64,000 nt of DNA from Acidobacteriota bacterium (GTDB lineage Bacteria > Acidobacteriota > Terriglobia > Bryobacterales > Bryobacteraceae): NCBI GenBank assembly GCA_018268715.1, contig JAFDVZ010000023.1:2345-66344 (forward strand), read 5' to 3'. A program made the translations under genes and the position numbers. Below, piece after piece: positions 55,489 through 63,390 of the stretch. Position 1 is the stretch's first letter. The number at the start of each line of letters is the position of its first letter. The notes beneath the pieces are model-generated. The model was not told the origin of the DNA. It saw only the letters and a program-made list of their open reading frames with translations, and did not search any database.

Positions 55489-57486
55489 ATGAACCGGCGC
55501 GAGTTCCTCGCGGCGGCCGGGGCGTCTGTCGCCGCCGGCGCGCCCGCTTCCGCGCAGTCCTCGAAACCCCGCCTGCCCCGCAAGGACTGCTTCTTCGGCA
55601 TTCATCTGGACCTGCATCCGAACGCCAGCGACCCCGCCCTGGGCCGCGACGTCTCCGACGCCATGGTGGAGCGCTTCCTCGCCGAAATCCGGCCCGACTA
55701 CGTGCAATACGACTGCAAGGGCCACGTCGGTTTCCTCGGCTATCCCTCCCGGGTGGCCACCTCCGCGCCCCACATCGTCAACGACTCGCTCGCCGTCTGG
55801 CGCCGCGTCACCGCCCGCCACGGCGTCGGCCTGTTCATCCATTTCTCCGGCGTCTGGGACTCGCAGGCCATCATCGAGCACCCCGATTACGCCGTCGTCA
55901 ACGCCGACGGCAAGCGCGATCCCAACGCCACCAGCGTCTTCGGGCCGTACTTGGACCAGCGCATGATCCCCGAACTGCTGGAGGCAAGCGAAAAGTACGA
56001 ACTGGACGGCGCCTGGGTCGACGGCGACTGCTGGGCCACCCGCCCCGACTACGGCGAAGCCTCGGCGCAAGCCTTCCGCGCAGCCACCGGCATCCCGGAG
56101 TTGCCCAAGAAGGCCGGCGACCCCGGCTGGCAGGAGTTTCTCGAGTTCCAGCGCGAGGGTTTCCGCCGCTACGTGCGCCGCTACTGCGACGCGCTGCATT
56201 CCAAGCGCCCGAAATTCCAAATCGCCAGCAATTGGCTGTACACGACGCTCGTGCCGGAGCGCCCCCAGATCCCCGTGGACTTCCTCTCCGGCGACTACCT
56301 GGGCAACGCGAGCATCTCCACGGCGCGCCTGGACGCCCGCTACCTCTCCGCCGTGGGCAAACCCTGGGACCTGATGGCCTGGGGCTTCCAGAACGCCACC
56401 CAGAAGACCGGCATGAGCCATAAACCCGCCATCCAGCTTCAGCAGGAGGCGGCCGTGGTGCTCGCCCAGGGCGGCGGATTCCAGATTTATTACGTCCCCA
56501 CCCGCGCCGGCTACATCGACGAGCGCAACATCGCCACGGCCGCCAAGGTGGCCAAGTTCTGCCGGGCCCGGCAGGCCGTGAGCCACAAATCGGAGCCCAT
56601 CCCGCAGGTGGGCGTCCTGTTCTCCACCTCCAGCCTGTACCACACAGCCAACAAATTATTCGGCGGCTGGGGCAGCTACATCGACCCGGCTCGCGGCATG
56701 GTGGATGCGCTGGTGGACAGCCAGTATTCGGTGGACGTCATCCCCGAATGGAAGCTCTCCGAAGTGGGCTCGAGCTATCCCCTGATCGTCGTCCCGGACT
56801 GGCTCGAGATCGCCGCGCCGGTGCGCGAGCAGATTGCCGCCCGGGCCAAGGCCGGCGGCCACCTGTTGATCGTGGGCGCCGCCAACGCCCGCCATTTCGC
56901 CGAAGCGATCGGCGTCCGTCCGTTGGGCGAGGCGTCCCGCCAGGGGACCTTCATCCTAGGCGACGAAATCTTCGGCCAAGCCACAGGCGACTGGCAGAAC
57001 GTGGAACTGGCGGGCGCCAAGGCCGTGGAACAACGTTACCCGACCTGGGACACGACCCGGGACGCTTCCATCGCCGCCACCGTGAACGGCCACGTCGCGG
57101 CCATCTTCGGGCCGGCCGGCGCAATCCACTCCTACTCGCACACCGCCGCCCTCCGTCAGTTCATCCGGCGGGTCGTGGCGCGCGTTTTCACTCCTGATGT
57201 GACGGTGGAAGGCGGCCCGTCGGTGGAAGTCGCGCTCCGGCGAAAGGAAGGCAAAACCCTGCTGCACCTGGTCAACTGCGCCGGCATGCAGGTGGCCGCC
57301 GAGTACATGTCCGGCGACTTCGTCCCGCCGGTCGGCCCGCTGAAGATCTCGGTCCGGCTGCCGGCCCGCCCATCAAAAGCAGTCTTGGCGCCCGAAGGCG
57401 CCGAGATCGCGGGCGCCTGGCAGTCCGGCCGCTGGACAGGCGTTATAAACCGTCTGGAAGTGCACCAAATCGTGCAGTTTTCGTGA
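55489..57486 (+). CDS. Tat-exported glycoside-hydrolase-like protein
   Basis: A 665-residue protein. ATG 55489 gives MNRREFLAAAGAS, a twin-arginine signal, and lies seven bases after TAGAAT. Residues about 35-370 look like a TIM barrel of the fucosidase/beta-galactosidase type: GIHLDLHPNASD, YVQYDCKGHVGF, GLFIHFSGVWDS and an acidic strand LDGAWVDGDCW whose Asp could be the nucleophile. A Rossmann-like domain (about 380-520, with PLIVVPDWLEI) resembles the beta-galactosidase trimerisation domain, and a beta-sandwich closes the chain. Substrate and exact family are uncertain. Confidence 0.75.
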   Translation: MNRREFLAAAGASVAAGAPASAQSSKPRLPRKDCFFGIHLDLHPNASDPALGRDVSDAMVERFLAEIRPDYVQYDCKGHVGFLGYPSRVATSAPHIVNDSLAVWRRVTARHGVGLFIHFSGVWDSQAIIEHPDYAVVNADGKRDPNATSVFGPYLDQRMIPELLEASEKYELDGAWVDGDCWATRPDYGEASAQAFRAATGIPELPKKAGDPGWQEFLEFQREGFRRYVRRYCDALHSKRPKFQIASNWLYTTLVPERPQIPVDFLSGDYLGNASISTARLDARYLSAVGKPWDLMAWGFQNATQKTGMSHKPAIQLQQEAAVVLAQGGGFQIYYVPTRAGYIDERNIATAAKVAKFCRARQAVSHKSEPIPQVGVLFSTSSLYHTANKLFGGWGSYIDPARGMVDALVDSQYSVDVIPEWKLSEVGSSYPLIVVPDWLEIAAPVREQIAARAKAGGHLLIVGAANARHFAEAIGVRPLGEASRQGTFILGDEIFGQATGDWQNVELAGAKAVEQRYPTWDTTRDASIAATVNGHVAAIFGPAGAIHSYSHTAALRQFIRRVVARVFTPDVTVEGGPSVEVALRRKEGKTLLHLVNCAGMQVAAEYMSGDFVPPVGPLKISVRLPARPSKAVLAPEGAEIAGAWQSGRWTGVINRLEVHQIVQFS

Positions 57487-57487
57487 C

Positions 57488-57525
57488 AAAAAGCGTCGTT
57501 TTTGACGCGTTTTTGACGCGTTTTT
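57488..57525. terminator. Bidirectional terminator with an 11-bp tandem repeat
   Basis: AAAAA (57488-57492) precedes the stem GCGTC (57493-57497) / GACGC (57504-57508), followed by GTTTTT. It serves converging genes ending at 57486 and 57528. The unit GTTTTTGACGC occurs twice in tandem (57498-57508 and 57509-57519), followed by a partial third copy, giving an extra GACGC arm and T-run. Confidence 0.7.
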
Positions 57526-57527
57526 GG

Positions 57528-58961
57528 TCAGTATTTCGGCGTCGAAGGGTCGACTTTATCGCTCCAGGCGAGGATTCCGCCCTTCATATTGAGCACATTC
57601 TGGAAGCCGGCTTCCTTGAGGATCGCCTGGGCTTTCAGGCTCCGTACACCCCCCTTGCAGTGCACCACGATCTGATCATTTAAGTCCAGTTCCTTCAATC
57701 GTTTAGATACCTCTCCCAGCGGAATCAACTTCGCGTTGGTGATATGGCAAATCTGGTATTCGTGGGGCTCCCGGACGTCCAAAAGTACGAACTTTTCGCC
57801 CCGATCCATCTTCGCCTTCACTTCCGCCGGCTCGATATCGCCGCTCGACGGGGCCGCCGGCTGCGGCGCGATGCCGCAAAACTGTTGATAATCAATGAGT
57901 TTGGTGACGGTGGGATGGTCGCCGCAGACCGGACATTCGGGGTCCCGGCGCAGCTTCAGCTCGCGAAAACGCATGCCCAGGGCGTCGTACAGCAACAGGC
58001 GGCCCACCAGCGGCTCGCCGATACCCAGGATCAGTTTCACTGCTTCGGTGGCCTGGATCAGCCCGATGGTGCCCGGCAGGATGCCCAGAACGCCGCCTTC
58101 GGCGCAGCTCGGCACCAGTCCGGGAGGCGGCGGTTCCGGATACAGACAGCGATAGCAGGGCCCGCCCTGATAGGCGAACACCGTCGACTGGCCCTCGAAG
58201 CGGAAAATCGACCCGTACACGTTCGGCTTGCCCAGCAGGACGCAGGCGTCGTTCACCAGGTAGCGGGTGGGGAAGTTGTCCGTGCCGTCGATGACCAGGT
58301 CGTAGTCCTTCAGGATGCCGAGCGCGTTTTCGCTGGTGAGCGCCGTCTCGAACTTGTCGATCTGAAGGAACGGATTGATGTCGAGCATCGAATCGGCGGC
58401 CGAATCGAGCTTCTTGCGGCCGACGTCCTTGGTGCCGTGAATCACCTGGCGCTGGAGGTTGGTGAAATCCACAACATCGAAATCCACCAGGCCGATGCGG
58501 CCGATGCCCGCCGCCGCCAGATACAGACCGAGCGGCGCGCCCAGACCGCCCGTGCCCACCAGCAGCACCTTGGCCTGCTTCAGCTTGAGCTGGCCTTCCA
58601 TGCCGACTTCCGGCAGGATCAGGTGACGGCTGTAGCGCAGCACTTCGTCCTTGCTGAGCGACGCCGACGCTTCCACCGCGGCCGCCGCGGAACCGCCCGC
58701 GATGCTAGGGACAATGGAGATCGTATCGCCGTCCTTGACGGGCGTCGCGCCTTTGTTCAGGTAGCGGATGTCCTCGTCACCGAGGTACACGTTCACGAAG
58801 CTGCGCAGCTTGCCTTCGTCGTTGTACAGGTGGCGGCGCAGGTCGGGGAATTGGGTGGTCAGCGAAGCGAGCACGTCGCCCACGGCGCCGCCCGCCACCT
58901 CGATCGCGTCGAGATTGTTGACGTACTGCCGCAGCGGGGTTGGAATCAGGACTTTAGCCAT
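57528..58961 (-). CDS. CysO-like sulfur carrier / MoeZ-type E1 / rhodanese fusion
   Basis: A 477-residue three-domain protein. Residues 1-90 are a ubiquitin-fold sulfur carrier resembling mycobacterial CysO (FVNVYLGDEDIRYL, then a Gly-Gly end at 89-90 in PSIAGG). An alanine-rich linker leads to a MoeB/ThiF E1 (about 103-355): ATP site VGTGGLGAPLG (135-145), zinc CxxC pairs CYRC and CPVC, and a candidate catalytic Cys in PSCAEGG. A rhodanese domain (about 375-477) has its active Cys in VHCKGGVRS. The enzyme would adenylate the carrier and load it with sulfur from the rhodanese persulfide. It is the last gene of a cysM-mec operon, 6 bases after the protease gene. Confidence 0.92.
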   Translation of the reverse strand: MAKVLIPTPLRQYVNNLDAIEVAGGAVGDVLASLTTQFPDLRRHLYNDEGKLRSFVNVYLGDEDIRYLNKGATPVKDGDTISIVPSIAGGSAAAAVEASASLSKDEVLRYSRHLILPEVGMEGQLKLKQAKVLLVGTGGLGAPLGLYLAAAGIGRIGLVDFDVVDFTNLQRQVIHGTKDVGRKKLDSAADSMLDINPFLQIDKFETALTSENALGILKDYDLVIDGTDNFPTRYLVNDACVLLGKPNVYGSIFRFEGQSTVFAYQGGPCYRCLYPEPPPPGLVPSCAEGGVLGILPGTIGLIQATEAVKLILGIGEPLVGRLLLYDALGMRFRELKLRRDPECPVCGDHPTVTKLIDYQQFCGIAPQPAAPSSGDIEPAEVKAKMDRGEKFVLLDVREPHEYQICHITNAKLIPLGEVSKRLKELDLNDQIVVHCKGGVRSLKAQAILKEAGFQNVLNMKGGILAWSDKVDPSTPKY

Positions 58962-58967
58962 CGTTGT

Positions 58968-59384
58968 TCAGTAAACCAGTTCTTCTTTTTCAGCCGCCGT
59001 CTGATCGGCGTTCGGGAGAAAGCTGTTGGCGTGGTCGAACTCGCCGTTCTTAATGGAGAGGACCACGAAGGAATACCAGGGGCAGGAGTTCTGCAAATCG
59101 GTCTGGGAAAAGTACGCGTCGCAGTCCGGGTGCGAGTGGAAGATGCCGATCAGTTCCAGGCCATCCTTGCGCGCGTCGCGGTCGGCGCGAAGCAGGTCTT
59201 CGGGGCGGATCTCATAACGATCCTCCTGGCCGCCCTGATAGGCGTTCTCCATGGCCAGGGCGCGCGTGATCGTCTTGACGCCGTCGCCGGCGGACCCGAT
59301 CATGACGCCGCAGCATTCGTTGGGAAATTGCTGGCGCGCATGGGACACCATGACGTCCCACGCGCCGCTTTCGATTTTGATCAT
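58968..59384 (-). CDS. mec: JAMM/MPN+ metalloprotease of the Mec type
   Basis: A 138-residue M67-family zinc peptidase. ATG 59384 overlaps the cysM stop as ATGA; a longer frame to 59432 is rejected. The JAMM set is complete: Glu23 (NECCG), His83 and His85 (FHSHPD), Ser93 and Asp96 (SQTD). Mycobacterial Mec removes cysteine from the C-terminus of CysO after CysM has formed CysO-Cys. Here its operon neighbours are exactly cysM and a CysO-containing fusion, so the same reaction is likely, and it may also cut the fusion after Gly-Gly. Confidence 0.93.
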   Translation of the reverse strand: MIKIESGAWDVMVSHARQQFPNECCGVMIGSAGDGVKTITRALAMENAYQGGQEDRYEIRPEDLLRADRDARKDGLELIGIFHSHPDCDAYFSQTDLQNSCPWYSFVVLSIKNGEFDHANSFLPNADQTAAEKEELVY

Positions 59385-60337
59385 TCCTCGTCCCAGAAGG
59401 GCTCGCTCAGGTATTTCGACGCCCCGTCGCACAGGAAGGTGACGATGACGCCCGATTCGCCCGAAGCGGCCAGTTCCCGGCCGATTTTGCGCGCCGCAAC
59501 GACGTTCGCGCCGGCCGATATTCCAACCAGGATACCCTCTTCACGGCCGAGCCGACGAGCCATGGCGTAGGCGTCCTCGGTTTCGATCCACAGGTTGTGG
59601 TCGGCGAGGGCGGGGTCGTAGATGCCCGGCACGATGGCGGTGGGCATGTGCTTCAGACCTTCCAGGCCGTGGAATCCGGAGGCCGGCTGGGCGGAGATGC
59701 ACTGGACGCCGGGGATGTCGCGCTTCAGACGGCGCGAGGTTCCGACGAAGCTGCCGCTGGTGCCCATGGCGGCCACGAAATGGGTGATGCGGCCGTCGGT
59801 CTGCTCGATGATCTCAGGCCCGGTGGTGTCGAAATGCGCCTTCCAGTTGGCGGGGTTGTTGTACTGATCCGGATAGAAGTAGCGGTCGGGGTCGGCTTCG
59901 TAAATGGCCCGGCACAGGCGTATGGCGCCGTCGGAGCTTTCGGCGGCATCGGAAAAGACGACCTCCGCGCCGTACGCCTTCAGGATCGCCTTGCGTTCCC
60001 GGGAGGCGTTGGCGGGCAGCACAAGCTTCACCTGATAGCCGCGGGCGGCGGCGATCATGGCGTAGGCGATGCCGGTGTTCCCGCTGGTGGCGTCAAGGAT
60101 GACGCGATCACGCGTCAGACGGCCGGTGCGCTCGCCGTCGAGAATCATGTTGAGCGCCGGACGGTCCTTGACGGAGCCTCCGGGATTGAAGAACTCGGCC
60201 TTGCCGAAGATCTCGACGCCGGGAAGGTCCGCGTCGATCTTCGCCAGACGAATCAGCGGCGTATTGCCGATTTGCTGGAGGATCGAGGTGGATTCCAGCT
60301 TCGCCGCCGGTTTGTGGAATGCGAGGACGTGCGCCAT
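59381..60337 (-). CDS. cysM: O-phosphoserine/O-acetylserine sulfhydrylase, CysM type
   Basis: A 318-residue PLP enzyme that forms cysteine from an activated serine. Schiff-base Lys57 lies in NPGGSVKDRPA; the asparagine loop is TSGNTG (84-89), and the phosphate-binding loop is around AMGTSGSFVG (about 190). In the mycobacterial route CysM uses O-phosphoserine and sulfur from thiocarboxylated CysO; the operon with mec and a CysO-E1 fusion supports that route over free sulfide. The ATG has a GAGGAG ribosome-binding site. The final 4 bases overlap mec. Confidence 0.95.
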   Translation of the reverse strand: MAHVLAFHKPAAKLESTSILQQIGNTPLIRLAKIDADLPGVEIFGKAEFFNPGGSVKDRPALNMILDGERTGRLTRDRVILDATSGNTGIAYAMIAAARGYQVKLVLPANASRERKAILKAYGAEVVFSDAAESSDGAIRLCRAIYEADPDRYFYPDQYNNPANWKAHFDTTGPEIIEQTDGRITHFVAAMGTSGSFVGTSRRLKRDIPGVQCISAQPASGFHGLEGLKHMPTAIVPGIYDPALADHNLWIETEDAYAMARRLGREEGILVGISAGANVVAARKIGRELAASGESGVIVTFLCDGASKYLSEPFWDEE

Positions 60338-60354
60338 GGCTCCTCAGTTCTCCT

Positions 60355-60385
60355 ATTGTATGCGAATCTACCCAAACACCGTCAA
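60355..60385 (-). promoter_or_regulatory. Candidate promoter of the cysM-mec-CysO/E1 operon
   Basis: On the minus strand TTGACG (60385-60380) and TACAAT (60360-60355) are separated by 19 bases, slightly longer than ideal. A GAGGAG ribosome-binding site follows just before the ATG at 60337. No riboswitch-like structure was seen in the short leader. Confidence 0.5.
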
Positions 60386-60456
60386 GTATAGGGTGATTCC
60401 GATCCCGTCCTCTCTATTAGAGCATTCCCGCGCGCAACCGTTGCACAATACCTTGT

Positions 60457-61233
60457 ATGGGAGTACTGCTGGCCGTTTGGTTGACCGCATCCATGGCGGC
60501 GACAGACTCGGCGGCGATCATAACTCGCTTCGTCGAACAGCAGGCCGCTAACCGAAAGCGGGCGGACCAGTATACCTACGTCGAGCACGCCGTTTACGTT
60601 TCCTTCGACAAGGGCGGGAAGTCCAAGAAAGACCGCTCCGAAACGCGCGAGGTGATGTTCGTGGAGGGGCTGCCGTACCGGAAACTGGTGGCCAAGAACG
60701 AGCAGCCGCTGAGCGCCGGGGATCAGGCCAAGGAAGACGCCAGGCAGAGACAGACGGCGGAGGAGCGCCGAAAACAGCGGCGCGCCGGACTGTTGCGGCG
60801 GACGTTTACGCTCGGGACCGACAAGGACCTGCTGGACCTTTTCGATTGCTCGGCGACGCGCGAAGAGGAGTTGCGGGGGCGCAAGGCCTGGGTGATGGAG
60901 TGCGCGCCCAAGGCTGGACGCGAGCCCGCGAATGCTCGCGAGAAGGAAGCCATGAGTTTCCGGAGAACCCTGTGGATCGACCAGCAGGAGTACGCGCTGC
61001 TGCGTTCGGTGCACACGGTGTTGAGCGGAAAGGTGAACATGAAGCCGGGCTCGACGCTCACCTTCGACTTCGCGAAGGTCCATGACGACGCCTGGATGGC
61101 TACCAGCGGGGTGATCGACGGTAAACTGCAGTTCCTGCTGGCGATTCAGCCGGCTGTGCGCACCGAGTACACCTACTCCGGGTTCCAGAAGTTCGACGTC
61201 GAATCGACGATCACGCCCGATGGAGAAAAATAG
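60457..61233 (+). CDS. Exported protein of unknown function
   Basis: A 258-residue protein with a short signal peptide (MGVLLAVWLTASMA). A basic, Gln/Arg-rich segment (about 85-112) is flanked by beta-rich regions: ADQYTYVEHAVYVSFDK, EVMFVEGLPYRKLV, FRRTLWIDQQEYALLRSVHTVLSG and STLTFDFAKVHDDAWM. The beta pattern resembles LolA/outer-membrane lipoprotein-sorting folds, but no family can be named. CACAAT lies seven bases before the ATG. It is divergent from cysM and 51 bases upstream of the glycosidase gene. Confidence 0.7.
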   Translation: MGVLLAVWLTASMAATDSAAIITRFVEQQAANRKRADQYTYVEHAVYVSFDKGGKSKKDRSETREVMFVEGLPYRKLVAKNEQPLSAGDQAKEDARQRQTAEERRKQRRAGLLRRTFTLGTDKDLLDLFDCSATREEELRGRKAWVMECAPKAGREPANAREKEAMSFRRTLWIDQQEYALLRSVHTVLSGKVNMKPGSTLTFDFAKVHDDAWMATSGVIDGKLQFLLAIQPAVRTEYTYSGFQKFDVESTITPDGEK

Positions 61234-61284
61234 GCCGGCCGGCGCCCTGTGCAAGCGTTTTCATCTGCAATACAATCGTCGCTG

Positions 61285-63390
61285 ATGAAACCGCACCTGC
61301 TGCTGTTCGCGCTGCCGGCCCTGTTGCTGGCGGCGGATCGACCCAAGACCGTTCTCTACGGCGCCGCCTACTATCACGAATACCAGCCCTACGACCGCCT
61401 GGACAAGGACATCGCCCTGATGAAACAGGCGGGAATCACGGTGGTGCGCGTCGGCGAGTCCACGTGGACCAGTTGGGAGCCTCGCGACGGGGATTTCCAG
61501 TATGCCTGGATGGACCGCATCGTGGACGCCATGCACACCGCCGGGATCAAGGTGATCATGGGCACGCCCACCTACTCGATTCCACCGTGGATGTACAAGA
61601 AGCACCCGGAGATGTTGGTGTTCCACTATGGCGTGGCGCCGCCGATGTCGAATCCCTGGTACGGGACCTATCCCGACCATGTGGCGGGCGGCGCGTACGG
61701 TCCGCGGCAGAACATGGACCTGACCAATCCCGACTACCGGCGCTATTCCGAGCGCGTCATCCGCAAGATCGCCGAACGGTACGCCAAGCATCCGGCGGTG
61801 ATCGGCTGGCAGATCGACAACGAGACGGCGCCGAACGGCCTGCCGCTGCCGAATGTGCAGAAGGCGTTCCTGGAGCGGGTGAAGGAGAAGTTCGGCACAA
61901 CCAGGCGAATGAACGACGCTTGGGGTTTAGTTTATTGGGGTCAGTTGGTGGATAGCTGGGATGACTTCCCTGCCCGGGACGGAATCCTCAATCCCGGTTA
62001 CAAGCTGGAGTGGGAACGATTTCAGCAATCCATCGTGACTGAGTTCCTGGGATGGCAGGCGCGCATCGTTCGCGAGTATGCGCGGCCCGATCAGTTTGTA
62101 ACTCAGGACTTTGTCGGCGGCGTGCGGACCAACGTGGATCAGTGGGCGATTTCAAGGGACCTGGACGTCGCCTCCACGAATATCTATCACACGAGCCAGG
62201 ACAAGCTGGACGGAGTGGCGATCGCCATGGGCGGCGATCTGGCGCGCTCGCTGAAACAGCAATATTACTATGTCACCGAGACCAACGCGCAGGGCATCGG
62301 GTGGGACTCACGCGGGCAGTTTCCGCCCTACGACGGGCAACTGCGGCTGAGCGCCTGGGCGCATGTGGCAAGCGGCGCGAGCATGGTGGAGTACTGGCAC
62401 TGGCATTCGCTCCACTATGGGCAGGAAACCTACTGGCGGGGCTTGCTGGGCCACGACCTGGAGCCGAACCGGGTGTATCGCGAAGCGATGAAGATCGGCG
62501 AGGAGTTCAAGAGGGTGGGTTCTCGAGTGGCCGACCTGAGCAAGGACGTGAAGGTGGCGGTGCTGTTTAGCAATGACTCGTTTCATGGGTTGAGTTACAT
62601 GCCCGTGAGCGACGCCGTCAACTATGCGACGGTGATGCAGCAGATGTATTCGGCCTTGTTCAACCTGAACGTGGAGGCCGACTTCGTCACGCCCACGACG
62701 ACGGACCTGTCGCGGTATAAGGTGCTGATTGTTCCGCCGCTATATGTCGCCTCAGACGAAACGCTGGAGCGGATATCGAAGTTCGTCGACAACGGCGGCC
62801 ACGTTGTGATGGCCTTCAAGAGCGGCTACACGAACGAGTACGATACGGTGCGATGGCAGCGCGCTCCGGGACCGTTGCGGAAGGCCGCGGGCTTCTCTTA
62901 TCAGGAATTCTCGAGCCTGGCGCATCCGGTGAACCTGAAGCCCGACCGCTATCAACTGGGCGCGAATAACCAGGCCTCGGCCTGGGCTGAGTTTCTGATG
63001 CCGGAGACGGCGGAGACGCTGGCGAGTTACGATCATCCCTTCTTCGGCCGATTTCCCGCGCTGACTCGGAACAAGTTCGGGAAAGGAACGCTGACGTACG
63101 AGGGAACGGCGATCACGGCTGAGTTACAGCAGGCGGTGATTCGCGATGTCATCGAACGGGCGGGGTTGGCGGGGTCCGACCAGCGTGCGCCGGAGGGCGT
63201 CCGGATCCGGCATGGCAGAAACCCGCGGGGCTCGGCGATCCACTTCTATCTCAACTTCTCGCCCGCCGCCAAGTCAGTTAGCTACGCCTACGGGAACGGC
63301 AGCGAGTTACTCTCCGGCAAGCCCGCTGTGCGGGGCGCGGCGCTCACGCTTGCGCCATGGGACGTGATGGTGGTGGAGGAAAACCGCTGA
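61285..63390 (+). CDS. Exported GH42-type beta-galactosidase
   Basis: A 701-residue protein with signal peptide MKPHLLLFALPALLLAA. ATG 61285 lies eight bases after TACAAT; a GTG at 61249 is rejected. The catalytic TIM barrel covers about 20-385: YYHEYQP, VVRVGESTWTSWEP, the acid/base Glu180 in GWQIDNET and the nucleophile Glu332 in YYVTETNAQG. A trimerisation-type Rossmann domain (about 400-600) and a small C-terminal beta domain follow, as in GH42. It would release galactose or related sugars from oligosaccharides. The last base overlaps the ATG of the sulfatase gene, so they are coupled. Confidence 0.92.
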   Translation: MKPHLLLFALPALLLAADRPKTVLYGAAYYHEYQPYDRLDKDIALMKQAGITVVRVGESTWTSWEPRDGDFQYAWMDRIVDAMHTAGIKVIMGTPTYSIPPWMYKKHPEMLVFHYGVAPPMSNPWYGTYPDHVAGGAYGPRQNMDLTNPDYRRYSERVIRKIAERYAKHPAVIGWQIDNETAPNGLPLPNVQKAFLERVKEKFGTTRRMNDAWGLVYWGQLVDSWDDFPARDGILNPGYKLEWERFQQSIVTEFLGWQARIVREYARPDQFVTQDFVGGVRTNVDQWAISRDLDVASTNIYHTSQDKLDGVAIAMGGDLARSLKQQYYYVTETNAQGIGWDSRGQFPPYDGQLRLSAWAHVASGASMVEYWHWHSLHYGQETYWRGLLGHDLEPNRVYREAMKIGEEFKRVGSRVADLSKDVKVAVLFSNDSFHGLSYMPVSDAVNYATVMQQMYSALFNLNVEADFVTPTTTDLSRYKVLIVPPLYVASDETLERISKFVDNGGHVVMAFKSGYTNEYDTVRWQRAPGPLRKAAGFSYQEFSSLAHPVNLKPDRYQLGANNQASAWAEFLMPETAETLASYDHPFFGRFPALTRNKFGKGTLTYEGTAITAELQQAVIRDVIERAGLAGSDQRAPEGVRIRHGRNPRGSAIHFYLNFSPAAKSVSYAYGNGSELLSGKPAVRGAALTLAPWDVMVVEENR

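Noticed and set aside
57744..59570. 608-codon open frame on the plus strand opposite the CysO/E1/rhodanese and mec genes
   Set aside because: It is the antisense of genes with complete catalytic motifs; its own sequence is His/Arg/Gln-rich with no domain, as expected for high-GC shadow frames.
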